In this document: positions 37,431-49,136 of the stretch, one piece after another
How the letters are laid out: every line of letters begins with the position of its first letter
How positions within the stretch are numbered: position 1 is the stretch's first letter
Assembly: GCF_032854445.1 (NCBI RefSeq)
Contig: NC_088303.1
Span: forward strand, 5,279,501 to 5,343,500
Reading direction: 5' to 3'
DNA: 64,000 bases
From: Liolophura sinensis
Lineage: Eukaryota > Mollusca > Polyplacophora > Chitonida > Chitonidae
Notes under the pieces: model-generated
Seen by the model: the letters and a program-made list of their open reading frames with translations, nothing else
Database searches by the model: none
What the model was told of the DNA's origin: nothing
Program-made: the position numbers and the translations under genes

Positions 37431-39296
37431 GTGTTTTACCGGTTAGGTGTGACCACAGACCAATGGTCACATTGTCAAGTATCTGTGTTTTACCGGTTAG
37501 GTGTGACCACAGACCAATGGTCACATTGTCAAGTGTCTGTGTTTTACCGGTTAGGTGTGACCACAGACCAATGGTCACATTGTCAAGTGTCTGTGTTTTA
37601 CCGGTTAGGTGTGACCACAGACCAATGGTCAGATTGTCAAGTGTCTGTGTTTTACCGGTTAGGTGTGACCACAGACCAATGGTCACATTGTCAAGTGTCT
37701 GTGTTTTACAGATTAGGTGTGACCACAGACCAATGGTCACATTGTCAAGTGTCTGTGTTTTACCGGTTAGGTGTGACCACAGACCAACGGTCACATTGTC
37801 AAGTGTCTGTGTTTTACCGGTTAGGTGTGACCAGAGACCAATGGTCACATTGTCAAGTGTCTGTGTTTTACAGATTAGGTGTGACCAGAGACCAATGGTC
37901 ACATTGTCAAGTGTCTGTGTTTTACCGGTTAGGTGTGACCACAAGCCAGTGGTCACATTGTCAAGTGTCTGTGTTTTACCGGTTAGGTGTGACCACAGAC
38001 CAGTGATCACATTGTCAAGTGTCTGTGTTTTACAGATTAGGTGTGACCAGAGACCAATGGCCACATTGTCAAGTGTCTGTGTTTTACAGATTAGGTGTGA
38101 CCACAGACCAGTGATCACATTGTCAAGTGTCTGTGCTTTACCGGTTAGGTGTGACCACAGACCAATGGTCACATTGTCAAGTGTCTGTGTTTTACCGGTT
38201 AGGTGTGACCACAGACCAATGGTCACATTGTCAAATGTCTGTGTTTTACAGATTAGGTGTGACCACAGACCAATGGTCACATTGTCAAGTGTCTGTGTTT
38301 TACAGGTTAGGTGTGACCAGAGACCAATGGTCACATTGTCAAGTGTCTGTGTTTTACCGGTTAGGTGTGACCACAAGCCAGTGGTCACATTGTCAAGTGT
38401 CTGTGTTTTACCGGTTAGGTGTGACCACAGACCAGTGATCACATTGTGTGTGTTTTACAGGTTAAGTGTGACCAAAGACCAATGGTCACATTGTGTGTGT
38501 TTTACAGGTTAGGTGTGACCAGAGACCAATGATCACAATGTCAAGTGTCTGTGTTTTATCGGTTAGGTGTGACCAGAGACCAGTGGTCACATTGTCAAGT
38601 GTCTGTGTTTTACCGGTTAGGTGTGACCACAGACCAGTGATCACATTGTCAAGTGTCTGTGTTTTACAGATTAGGTGTGACCAGAGACCAATGGCCACAT
38701 TGTCAAGTGTCTGTGTTTTACAGATTAGGTGTGACCACAGACCAGTGATCACATTGTCAAGTGTCTGTGCTTTACCGGTTAGGTGTGACCACAGACCAAT
38801 GGTCACATTGTCAAGTGTCTGTGTTTTACCGGTTAGGTGTGACCACAGACCAATGGTCACATTGTCAAGTGTCTGTGTTTTACAGATTAGGTGTGACCAC
38901 AGACCAATGGTCACATTGTCAAGTGTCTGTGTTTTACCGGTTAGGTGTGACCACAGACCAATGGTCAGATTGTCAAGTGTCTGTGTTTTACAGATTGGGT
39001 GTGACCAGAGACCAATGGTCACATTGTCAAGTGTCTGTGTTTTACAGATTAGGTGTGACCACAGACCAATGGTCACATTGTCAAGTGTCTGTGTTTTACC
39101 GGTTAGGTGTGACCACAGACCAATGGTCACATTGTCAAGTGTCTGTGTTTTACAGATTAGGTGTGACCACAGACCAATGGTCACATTGTCAAGTGTCTGT
39201 GTTTCACCGGTTAGGTGTGACCAGAGACCAGTGATCACATTGTGTGTGTTTTACAGGTTAGGTGTGACCAGAGACCAGTGATCACATTGTCAAATA
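37431..39296. repeat. 54-bp minisatellite, about 35 copies
   Basis: The unit runs gtgttttaccggttaggtgt, gaccacagaccaatggtcac, attgtcaagtgtct. Two main variants alternate, taccggttagg and tacagattagg. Three shortened 47-bp units (cacattgtgtgtgttttaca) occur near 38443, 38490 and 39237. A 634-bp block is duplicated (rare gtgcttta variant at 38134 and 38768; 10 x 54 + 2 x 47). Because 54 is a multiple of three, long frames stay open on both strands (up to 372 codons on minus, 349 on plus). They repeat every 18 residues, lack gene context and look like by-products of the repeat. Confidence 0.95.
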
Positions 39297-39720
39297 TCCA
39301 TATAATGATCACACTGCCGTCACTACTTCACAGTTACACGTGAGTGGATTCCAATTACCACATTATCATCACCTCATGTTATGCGTGACCAAGCCCCAAC
39401 TGCTACGTTGTTAAGTGTTCTTGTTTTACCGGCTATGCTTGATCAGACACCAGTTGTCACATTGTCAAGTATTTCATCGGTTATGTGTCAGCTGATGCAG
39501 TTATAAGACTATTTACTTATACTTAAGGACATTTCACCGTGACCAGACATCAATTATCCCATTGCCAAGTGGCTGTATTTCACCGGTTATGTGCGACAAG
39601 ATATTAATTATACGATTCTCAAGTGGCGGTATTTCAAGGGTTATGTGTGAGCAGACGCCAGTTGTAAGATTGTCAAATGGCCACATTTCACCGGTCACGT
39701 GTGGTCAGATGCCACTTCAT
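39297..39720. repeat. degenerate edge of the 54-bp minisatellite
   Basis: Strongly diverged copies persist (ttttaccggctatgcttgat, ttcaccggttatgtgcgaca, ttcaccggtcacgtgtggtc). The core is homogeneous and the right edge is decayed, while the left edge is sharp. Confidence 0.75.
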
Positions 39721-42700
39721 TTCACCCAACAATTTTCTCTACCACGGCTTACGGCTGGTATACGAATATCTGATTAAACGCATGGACTCTGTTTGGGCAA
39801 CGACGGCTCATGTACAACGCAAAGGTATCGAGTTTTCAACCATAAATATTTTAGTGTCTTAACTTTTGTTGGATTATTAATTACGAGATGACACTTCCTT
39901 TCATTTTCTTGGATGATAAATGGCGATGCTTGGGTATGCATCAGCTATACAGTACTGTATTGTTTTGTGACAAAGCTTGCTGCGTTTTGGTCTCACCAGT
40001 TTATATTACAAAGTAACACAGATACCATATTTAAAAGATTAAACCTCTTTTTTATATTGCCATGAAATGGACGATAGAAGTGTGAAAGTGTGTATGAAGG
40101 AACATAATAGATATCGTAATACGACCTTAGTTGGAAATGTCTTCATTTAATCAGGAGTATTACAGAATGATATTTCGGTCTGCATTGTCCGTAATGCCCG
40201 GTTATAGATGGGTAAGCCCTGGTACACTGTTGAATTTGAGAGTATGATGAAAGCAGCTGGGTGGGTCACAGGTAAATTAAAACCCGCCATCCACAAGATT
40301 ACGCGATTTGCCTAACAGTTACCGGGCTTCACCAGGAGTATTTCAACTATCCGAAACGACAGGTGGCACAGTTCCCAAGGCCATACCCAGATGATTTATA
40401 TCATTGTGAACTACGATACAATAGCTGATCCGAATCTAGGGTTTTGACACACGAGACTGGTAAACTTTTTGGTTGAGAAGTGAAAACGTATGCTTTAGGT
40501 GGGGGAGGAGGGAGGGGAGGTCTGTGCTCACTCTTCTCATCCGGTGACATATGGCAAGTGTATGACATATGACCATCTCTCGATAGATTCATCTGGGAAA
40601 ATAGTTTACCTGGGACAATACCTACGTCACGCGCATATCAAAGCTTCCTGCAGTCAATGTAAGTTATAGACAGTGCACTGTCCATGGGACCTAACTAGTC
40701 ATGTTATGTAGTGCGGGAGCTGAGGCGGTTGTGAGGTTCTTTGTCAAAGTCTTAAACTCATCAGCATCCGGATATATTCACAGGTACGTGTTTCTTGAGA
40801 GCATTTGCTTTGTTTGTTCTTTGTTTATTCACCAATATAATACACAAAACGTAAGATAAACATACAGAAACATACTGGCGGGACTAAAGCTCCATGGAGC
40901 TTGCTCTATCCCATTAACATACAATCTGTATATAAATACAGACATGTGAAGTATGGTGATTATAAACATCGTGATTATCTGTTCCCTGTAAAAAAGAGTA
41001 AAGAAATAAATAATACATACAGGTGCTTATGCTTACGACTATCAAGTATATTATTGTGTGTTAGACTAAACGGAGAATAAGTGCTGCAGCATATACGATT
41101 TCAGTTTACATTTGAATAGAAAATTGACTGAATATTGCGTAAGTATGAAGTTTGTTCCATTCCCGAGGGCAAGCAGACTAATAAATGATCGATAGGGCAG
41201 ATTACTTTTAAAGGAGGTTTTGATACAGGTCTAATGGCCGACATAGTCACAACTCGAATAGCGCGTTTTTGCAATATTTACAGAGGTTGCAAGTGAGACT
41301 TATACCTGTTTGCCCACAAAATATTCCCCGTAGGAAGAATAATGGTAGATCAAAGAAATTTGAACTCCTGACCTCGTTTAACCTCTGTCCAGAAACAGTT
41401 AAGGAAACAGTCAAGGATTAACATATACTTTGTTTTGTTAACATTTAGTGAAAGGCACAGAACCAAGTGTTCAGCTTTCCTAGCTCGTATGATGATATCG
41501 TGATAGCCTCATCGACCACATGTAGCGCCTGCTTGAATGGGAAAAACCAACAGTTAATCGAAAATCGATTTTAAAATTACAAACAACAAGCTGATGTCAC
41601 ACTGCTGTCAATTCAATGTGGAATATTTGCGATATGTACAACCTGTGTTAAGTCATAGCTTGTAGAACTACAAAGGTGTCTTTGTGGGACCGTGGACATC
41701 TGTTTCACTTTAAATACACGATGTCTGAAAACCGACATAAATTATAGCGCCGTGTCCTTAATCATTCATACGGCTAACTACAACGCCGGGGTCGTTTATT
41801 TATGCCCCCATCACACCAAACAAGTTTTTCACTATGTTCTAAAAACTGCTACCGAACGGGCTAAAACTGCGTGCAAAACGGCAGTGGGGGTGTTAGCAAC
41901 TTTTTACGATCTTTATACGAACTTATGGGACGTGCTCGGGACGTGAAGGTGCTGTAGAACTTCGAGCCTGCTAAAAATTTTCTGGCGGCCATCCCGTTCT
42001 GCAATTAGACCAAGCGACAACATACTTAAATCAAGATGGACGTACTACGAGCGGAATTGCCGTACTTCGATCCTACTAGGCGCGTGCTGGTCAGTTGCAG
42101 TACATGTGCTCATCCGTGGTGTTCGTTTGTACTTCATTCATCCCGTTCGCAGAAGGAACTAACTCGTTCCAGGTCGTTGACTTGATGTATTGGTGTGCAT
42201 CGTATTTTAGACATAATTTGGCCAAAGTTACACAAACTCCATCAACCACAGCACGTTTCACGAATTTATTTAAGGCGCGCTGGCGTTTTGAGAACTACTT
42301 TTATGTGACCTCGTGGTCCGTGCAAAATACGTAAAAAACAGCGGAAGGTGCAGAATACGCGGGCGTCACAAATGTCGATCTTTGCAACCCATGGACGACA
42401 AAGGCAGTTGCGAAGGTCGTGTTCAAAAATGGAGGCTATCAGGCACACCGATTCTTGTCACGGCTTATTCTCACCTGGCGTACGGCTTTATTCTCACTTG
42501 GCATCCTCAAGCCCTCTCTTATAAAACGGTAACCCATATACTTCTCTCTCATCAAACACGCATTGTTTATTTTATGATCATTCCTGCTGCCATTGTTAGC
42601 CTATACTTGTTACAGTGTCATAGCTACAACGTTGTTGGCTCAGGTACAGCGTCTTATCATTACTTATACCAGGTAAAGCATGGACAGCTCCAGAACACCA

Positions 42701-43236
42701 GATCTCACAAACTTGCTCTAAATCGGGCTTTAGGGTGAGGTCACAAACTGTGAAAATGACCAAAGCTAGTTGTCAGAAGAGCAGTACGATAGTTGATGTC
42801 GAGGGAAAAAGTTGATCTCGCGTTGTTTGTCAGGCATTTTTAGATTCTCGTTTTGTCTAGACGCTTTGTTCTTTTTCGTTGTAGGGCAAAGAGAAGGCGA
42901 AGGGCAGTCGATATACTTGGGTGAAAAACAGACACTCTGTAAACCACTGACAAAACTGTTTGTTACAGCTTGTACAATCAATGCTTTTATGCTGCTTCGA
43001 ATATTTTATTTAACGTCAGTCCATGTTTCTGTTGGCTCAGATGTTGTCATATTGTATTTCAGACACTATGAGCTTCCACGCCCCACCACTCGGATTGGTT
43101 CTTCTCTCTTTGTCCCTCTACTGCATTGCTCTTCCTGACGACACGGGTAGCGAGCTAGACTTCCCACCGATTTGACAGTGCTCCCCGTTCATCGAGTAAG
43201 TACATTAGCTGTTGGTAAGACGGAATAAGTGAAAAG
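39721..43236. other. non-coding stretch, nothing firmly recognised
   Basis: Frames at 41692-41946, 42313-42738 and 42812-43138 are open but have no recognisable domain. They might belong to the mobile element to the right; I cannot show it. Confidence 0.35.
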
Positions 43237-43374
43237 CCTAGCAGTAGTATAGTATGGAGCTTTCGTGTCGTATTTCGGAGGAGCAGGCGTGTCGTTGTGC
43301 GATCATGCGTGTGACGTTCACGCGTGAAACTAGCTGCGCAATGAGAGAACGTACCACGCGAAGAAGGGAGGAGC

Positions 43375-43500
43375 GAGGTTTACGTGCCTGACCTGCGGAC
43401 GGATGTTTTCTCCGCCGGGATGATTTGCTGCCGCACCAGCAGGTGCACGAGAAAAAGAAAAAAACGTACCCATACGAAGGTTGTGACAAGACCTACGCGA
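43375..43500 (+). pseudogene. C2H2 zinc-finger remnant, frameshifted
   Basis: Plus-strand translation gives FTCLTCGRMFS, and after a frame change RDDLLPHQQVHEKKK, followed by TYPYEGCDKTYA. Together these carry the Cys-x2-Cys and His-x3-His spacing of a C2H2 finger plus the start of a second. The frameshift falls at about 43412. It lies 1.3 kb left of the polymerase remnant; C2H2 fingers are, by memory, seen near the N-terminus of such polymerases, so it may be the lost 5' part of that element. Confidence 0.5.
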
Positions 43501-43527
43501 TACGATCATGCAGTATAAACACATGCC

Positions 43528-43775
43528 TTATTTCGTACCATGAATGGTCTAATTTTCGATATTTGAGATTAACTGGTGAACTACTTTCGAAGTGACAGAG
43601 CGAGTGTTACATAACCGTATGCTTCCAAGTTATAAGCTTATTTTTTACTTATATGTTGCCTAACACGTTTCTGTGACCGTATTCTCTGGATTTGGTGCTC
43701 TTTTTATGTAAAATTGAATAGAACAATAATTATTGGACATCATAGATGGTGCTGCAGTTCTAATCTATGCCCACC
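43528..43775 (+). repeat. direct repeat, copy 1
   Basis: About 245 bp similar to 44048-44284: shared gttacataaccgtatg, cctaacacgtttctgtg and tattctctggatttggtgct. Confidence 0.8.
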
Positions 43776-44047
43776 TGCCATTATCCTCTCTAGGTCATCA
43801 CCAGCCGCTATTCGCTTCTGCACATACATGAAAAGGTATGACTGCCGATACCAACAGATGGTTGTGTTACGTGACAAGCTATTCTATCAGACAATCCCGA
43901 CGCTAGAGACCACGTGACTTTCCTATTTGCAAACAGGGTGGGTGAAGAAATTCTTCTCACAAAAAAATATTACATAGGGCAATGCTTGTTGTCAAATCAA
44001 TGTCATCGATAGTGCATTCGTTGGATTTGTGTCATTTTCAGCTGTCC

Positions 44048-44284
44048 AGTTTCGTACTATGTATGGTCCAATTTTCGATACATAGGATTTACTGGTGAAC
44101 TGCTTGCGCAGTGGCACAGCGAATGTTACATAACCGTATGTTTCCAAGTTATGAGCTTATTTTTTTGCCTAACACGTTTCTGTGGTCGTATTCTCTGGAT
44201 TTGGTGCTTTTTAATGTAAAATTATTATTAAAATAATAGTTATTAGGCATCATAAATGGTGCTATTTGGCTCCTCTAAGCCCAC
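44048..44284 (+). repeat. direct repeat, copy 2
   Basis: Pairs with 43528-43775. A further short piece similar to the sequence before copy 1 (gcagtataaacccatgccgt) follows at about 44388. Confidence 0.8.
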
Positions 44285-44456
44285 ATGTTTAAAGATAGCC
44301 TGGGTGTTTTTTTTGCAGTACTCAATTGATGATTTTTGTACTACATAACGCTAGATCTGAGGGCCGTCGACTAAAACTTTATCATACGATGCAGTATAAA
44401 CCCATGCCGTATTTCGTGCATCAGAATAAGCAATATCATTTGTGGGAGAGAATTGC

Positions 44457-44720
44457 GGGGGGGGGGGGGGGGGATAACTAGCTATACTGTACTATAGTTA
44501 TACTGTACTATAGCTATACTGTACTATAGCCATACTTTACTATACTGTACTATAGATATACTGTAGTATACTGTACTGTACTTAGTGAAATATTCTTGTG
44601 TACGGCGTAATACAACAATCAAGTAAATAAATATATTATACGGTAGTTATATTGTAATCTACTATACGATACTATAGCTATACTATGCGATGTTATAGCT
44701 ATACTAGACTATAAATATTC
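44457..44720. repeat. poly-G run, TATACTGTACTATAG-type repeat and SINE A tail
   Basis: Eighteen consecutive G bases at 44457-44474, then many copies of ctatactgtactatag with diverged units to 44715, interrupted by a family A SINE tail (gaaatattcttgtgtacggc) at about 44587-44632. Confidence 0.8.
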
Positions 44721-44784
44721 GGCAAGCCCCCCCAGACCCCGGCTGACACACTGCGCGCGGGGTGTCTCTACTCTACACGCTCCC

Positions 44785-45116
44785 GTGTTACAGAGACCCG
44801 CTTTTCCCACCACCACCACCGCAAACAAAAACGAAGCCAGCTCCAATGCCAGCTCGACTGTCAACCCCCCAGTGGGCCGCTTCGAACCGGAAGTCCCTGC
44901 AATGGACGAGAAATTCCAGCTCGACCCAACTCTCCTGCCCAGCAGTGAGAGTGATCTACGGGAACTGTATCGGCAGCATTGACGCTCGATTTGGAGCCAT
45001 TTTTACCGCTGGAGGCCCATCCAAGATCTGTACAATTACCGGCTCAGCGGCCCTGGAGCCATCTCTGCGTATCTGAACGCGATTTATGAGGACCAGCCCA
45101 CAACCTTCGAACTGTT
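44785..45116 (+). pseudogene. Polinton-like DNA polymerase B, N-terminal fragment
   Basis: The frame from 44785 gives a Thr/Pro-rich leader, then DLRELYRQH, a stop at 44980-44982, and further in frame SIWSHFYRW and ISAYLNAIYEDQPTTFEL. By memory this resembles the N-terminal extension of family B polymerases from integrating Polinton-type elements in invertebrates. It stops where the Penelope-like element begins. The true start may lie further left, given the zinc-finger remnant. Confidence 0.65.
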
Positions 45117-45525
45117 TTGAACTGTATCTAATACCGCTTAACCTGGGACTAGGGGCCGTAAAGGCAGCCATGTTCATTACATCTGCATGATACCTTTATG
45201 AACAGTTGCAATCAAAGCGCGACTGAGATACTTTGTTTAATTGTCATTTGAACTGGAACCCAGTCTTGGACTACGAATTTGAACTTTGATATGGAATTCA
45301 TGCCTGGAATATCCACTGACTGCCCGGCATCATTGAAAACTGATGACCTCTTCTCTCTTGTGTGTTACCGGCTATATTTTTTATTTGTATACTTTCTTAC
45401 ATACCTTTGTCTTTGGGAGCTAGTGTTAAACGTTGTTTTGGAAATGGATCTTGCGATTATCTAATTAGTACGCCTTTTAGGGGCTACAAATGGTATATGA
45501 ATGTCGGACATGACGCTTATATTTA
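45117..45525 (+). repeat. Penelope-like terminal repeat, copy 1 (left)
   Basis: Starts gaactgtatctaataccgct and ends near gaatgtcggacatgacgctt. Collinear with 48732-49131 and, inverted, with 50751-51132. Confidence 0.88.
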
Positions 45526-45531
45526 TTACCT

Positions 45532-46401
45532 GTGCATGCCCCGATTCTGCTGATGGTTTTTGACCCTAGGCGAGGCCCCTGCACAATTATACCAATAACT
45601 AGGAACTACAACAATATGTATAGGACTAACGCTGGGAAAGGTGGTGCTTGTTCCCAGGGCGAGTCAATAAATGATTCGTTTGCACTAAGACCCATTTCCA
45701 CCCAAATATCGGATATATTTGAGAACATTAAACATGATATTTCCACCAAACCATGTTCTATCCAACTGAACGATTGTTTGATACTGAATTCCCAAACTAA
45801 ACATTTAACTATTTCCAAATGTGGACATACCAATTGTCTTACATGTCCATCATTTGATACATCCGCCAATTTTATTTCCTCACTGACTGGTAAATGTTAT
45901 TCTGTAAATTCCTACGTTAACTTAAGTTGTATTGCGTTCAACAGTATTTATTTGGTAACATGCAAGAAGTGTGGTCAGCAGTATGTTGGGAAGACCACCC
46001 AGAAACTACATCTACGGGTGAACGGGCACCTTAAGTCCGTGCCCGTGCGCAAGAAACAATTCCTCATAGGCAAGCATTTCTCTGCCTCCGACCATGACTG
46101 GGACCATTTCAGCTTTCAAATAATAGAATCGGTTTATCCATCAACAAATGAGACAGATGTCGAATTTGAACGTAAAATCCCTGACCGTGAGCTTTTCTGG
46201 ATGCCAGAGATTGGTTCAGTCTTTCCGTATGGGTTGAATGATAACGTTATGGGAATCGGCAACGTAACATCCAGCCGACCACATGACTACATCATAACAA
46301 ATTTATTCAAATACCATAAACATAGACCTCGGAGTCATGGTAGTAGGAAGTTCAACAGAAACATGATTCACAAACACGTTACAGTTAGCTATTTGGTATG
46401 A
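45532..46401 (+). pseudogene. PLE endonuclease region, GIY-YIG domain
   Basis: Frame of 289 codons from 45532; a later start at 45617 (MYRTNAGKG) lies nearer the conserved part. It carries a Cys-rich segment CGHTNCLTCPSF near residues 102-113, then the GIY-YIG core: SIYLVTCKKCGQQYVGKTTQ at about 141-160, with the usual L-x-R-x-x-GH after it (LHLRVNGH). Downstream is the typical H-x-x-D-H-D-W-x-x-F stretch (ASDHDWDHFSF). The GIY-YIG fold nicks target DNA during retrotransposition. The first tyrosine and glycine of the motif appear as IYLVT and QYVGK, as in the family. The frame ends by a stop at 46399-46401, although homology continues. Confidence 0.8.
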
Positions 46402-48499
46402 TTGTCGTATGACACCAATAGCATGCATGCTCTACGCACAGTATTACATGCACTGCCACTGAACTTGCTAAAACAGGTAGTTCAAGACGTATCCAATAAC
46501 ATACACAATTTTAATGTTTCACCTCACCTTGTACGTCTGTGTCAAGACATATCGTATTTTCGATTGTATCGCCCTGTAACTACAACTGAAACTCAACACG
46601 ATCGACCTTTTCTGAAGATAAAGTAAAGTAAGTAAAGTGGCCTTGATTTAATTAACGTACCACGCATCTTTAATGAACCTAATGTTCGTAGTGCTGTGCC
46701 TAATTATTTTAATATCCAAGAGCCACCTTGCATATCCTATGAGTATACAAAGTCTATTGCTTTCAATATTTTCAGTTATTCCCAGGCCATCAAGGAGTTC
46801 GATTTGGCGACGTATACTTCTGGCGGCTATAACTGTGATTGTGAATCCTCAGTTTTACCAACGACAAATGTAAACATGTCCTGACTGGTGACCTTAATAT
46901 TATTAAGAATCATGATCTACGGAATGTCTGTGAGATGTCCTAAGTATAGGGAAAAGAAAAATGTCAACATTCGATCTAACAAAAACATATCATCTCGGCG
47001 CTGGAGGAGTATGTTGAAAAATGGTCAGAACTGGAGAAAGTGGATTCTTCGGTACTTAACGATTGGCCGGAGATTGTCAAAAAGAAGGTTAGTTTTAGCT
47101 ATACACCGTCTAGACATTGATGCTCTACCTAAAGTTAATCAGGTTCTGAAGGATCCCACTGTGCAAGAAACACTCGCTGACCTTGGTAAATTTGTCATCA
47201 CTGTAGCAGACAAAACTCCTAATAATGTCATCTTTATTTGCAAGAATTATTATTATCAAATTCTTGTTCAAGAGCTATGTACATCTACAACAACATCCAC
47301 GTATTCTGCTACTGGAGGAACTATTTAGCAAACACAAAACCTTTCTTAAAGAAAGGCGCATAAATATACCTACCCATCATACAGAAAGACCACAACTTTA
47401 CAGGATTCCTAAAATGCATAAATCCCCATACAAGGCTCCATTTATTGCGGGTTCAAGAAGCTGTACCACCAAACTCTTGTCAACCCTATTTACGAGAGCG
47501 TTATAAGAAGTAAAGTCATTTTGGAATAAGTATTGTTGTGCCAGAACAAAAAAATTAGGTGCCAACTGCATGTGGATTCTTAACAACTCCAAACGTTTTA
47601 CAGAAGAACTGGACGCCCACATGCATATACCGTACAAAGACGTATGCACATGGGATTTCTCTACTCTCTATACTACAATTCCTCACAAAGATCTTATTGA
47701 AAGAATATCGTCGATAATTGTCTCGGTATTTACTAAAACAGGTCACCGTCACATTAACATCAGAGGCAATAAGGCTTCCTTTAGTTGTACTATTTATAAA
47801 GGTTACCACTCATGGGATGTTACATTATTTATTGAATTACTTGAATTTCTCATTAATAACATCTACGTGAAATTAGGGGATACTATTTACCAACAGTGCA
47901 GAGGTATTCCAGTAGGTACCAATCGTGCGCCTCTTTTGGCAGAACTATACCTGTTTTCATATGAATACGACTATATGCAGAAATTACTTAAAAGTAATAT
48001 CTTTAAAGCTCGGTCCTTTTCATTTACCAAGCGGTACATTGATGATCTACTGGCGATAGATAACCCCCATATTGCTGAAGCGGTGAAGGAAATCCATCCG
48101 CCTTCATTGGATTTAAAGGAGACAACAGATAGTCCTGATGGTACAACATATTGGGATCTATATCTGTAGAAAGACGAACAAGGTCTCCTTTCACGCCGCC
48201 TTTACGACAAAAGGGATAATTTTAACTTTGATATTGTAAATTATTGTTATTTGGATAGCAACATACCAAAGGGTCGTGCATATGACGTATACATATCTCG
48301 CCTTGTAGTATTTATCAGATCTTGCGTTAATTGTGATGACTTTAATCTGTGTCACAAGTTGCTAGTTCAAAAACTAGTTTGTCAAGGATGCTCCATCAAA
48401 CGCCTTCATTCGAAGTTTCTCAAATTTTACAATGAGTATAACACTCTCGTTGGCAGGTATGGACAGAGCGTTCAGAATCTCTGGCGATCTGCATTGTGA
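46402..48499 (+). pseudogene. PLE reverse transcriptase, broken into about seven frames
   Basis: Fragments in order: 46402-46626 and 46696-46884 (linker), 46888-47328 (N-terminal RT region), 47225-47506 (ends with YRIPKMHKSPYKAPFIAGS then CTTKLLS), 47570-48169 (RT core) and 48251-48499 (thumb and C-terminal part). The core has TWDFSTLYTTIPHKDL (motif A with its Asp), GIPVGTNRAPLLAELYLFSY and RYIDDLLAID, the YxDD catalytic motif. All motifs of Penelope-type RTs are in the right order and spacing. Stops or frameshifts at about 46628, 46884, 47328, 47506 and 48168 show loss of function. The protein would have copied element RNA at the nicked target. Confidence 0.85.
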
Positions 48500-48731
48500 T
48501 CAACCACATAGACGGCGCTGTTATCCCTATGTACATATCTATCACGTACGTGGTATTTAATAACAGATGGCGCTGGTTGCCCAGTGTAACCATTTATCTT
48601 GTATGTCATGTGTAACATCATAGATGGCGCCTCTTCTAGTATGAGATCTTTACATATTAACGGGAAAGATGTAATCGTCCGTTACTTTTGAATCACAATC
48701 TGATCGGTTAGGGTCTGTAACGCTCGTCATT
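48500..48731 (+). other. PLE 3' spacer
   Basis: Between the RT end and the right terminal repeat; contains three related catagatggcgc / acagatggcgct words, otherwise nothing recognised. Confidence 0.5.
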
Positions 48732-49131
48732 TTCGAACTGTATCTAATATCGCTTAACCTGGGGCTAGGGCCGTAAAGATAGCCATGCCCATTACATCAG
48801 CATGATGCCTTTATGAACAGTTGCAATCAAAGCGAGACTGAGATACCTTGTTTAATTGTTATTTGACCTGGAACTCATACGCGAACTACGAATTTGAACT
48901 TTGATATGGAATTCATGCATGGAATATCCACTGTCTGCCCGGCATCATTGAAAACTGATGACCGTTTCTGTCTTGTGTGTTACCGGCTTTATTTCTCATT
49001 TGTATAATTTCTTACATACCTTTGTCTTTGGGAGCTAGTGTTAAACGTTGTTTTGGAAATGGATCTTGCGATTATCGACTTGGAATGCCTTTTACGGACT
49101 ACAAATGAATGTCGGACATGACGTCTATATT
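48732..49131 (+). repeat. Penelope-like terminal repeat, copy 2 (right)
   Basis: Direct copy of 45117-45525, with differences such as gcatggaatatccactgtct. It is closer to the inverted copy at 50751-51132 than to the left copy. Confidence 0.88.
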
Positions 49132-49136
49132 TATAT

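Larger units (their letters stand above)
45117..49131 (+). mobile_element. Penelope-like element with N-terminal GIY-YIG (Naiad-type order)
   Basis: A 4.0-kb element bounded by two direct copies of a ~400-bp terminal repeat (45117-45525 and 48732-49131). Between them, on plus, a GIY-YIG endonuclease region comes first and the reverse transcriptase second. Canonical Penelope elements carry the endonuclease after the RT; the reverse order is that of the Naiad/Chlamys clade. The coding sequence is broken at several places, so this copy is dead, although most of its length is preserved. It splits a polymerase B gene: the N-terminal part ends at 45116 and the same gene resumes at 49137. Confidence 0.85.

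Noticed and set aside
37324-39281. Long repetitive open frames on both strands (up to 372 codons)
   Set aside because: They follow from a 54-bp period without stops. No promoter, splice sites or non-repetitive domain supports a gene.
45330-45380. Hammerhead ribozyme in the Penelope-like terminal repeat (CTGATGA present at about 45340, 48956 and inverted)
   Set aside because: Such elements often carry hammerheads, but no GAAA follows at the right spacing and I could not build stems II and III. A covariance-model search would decide.
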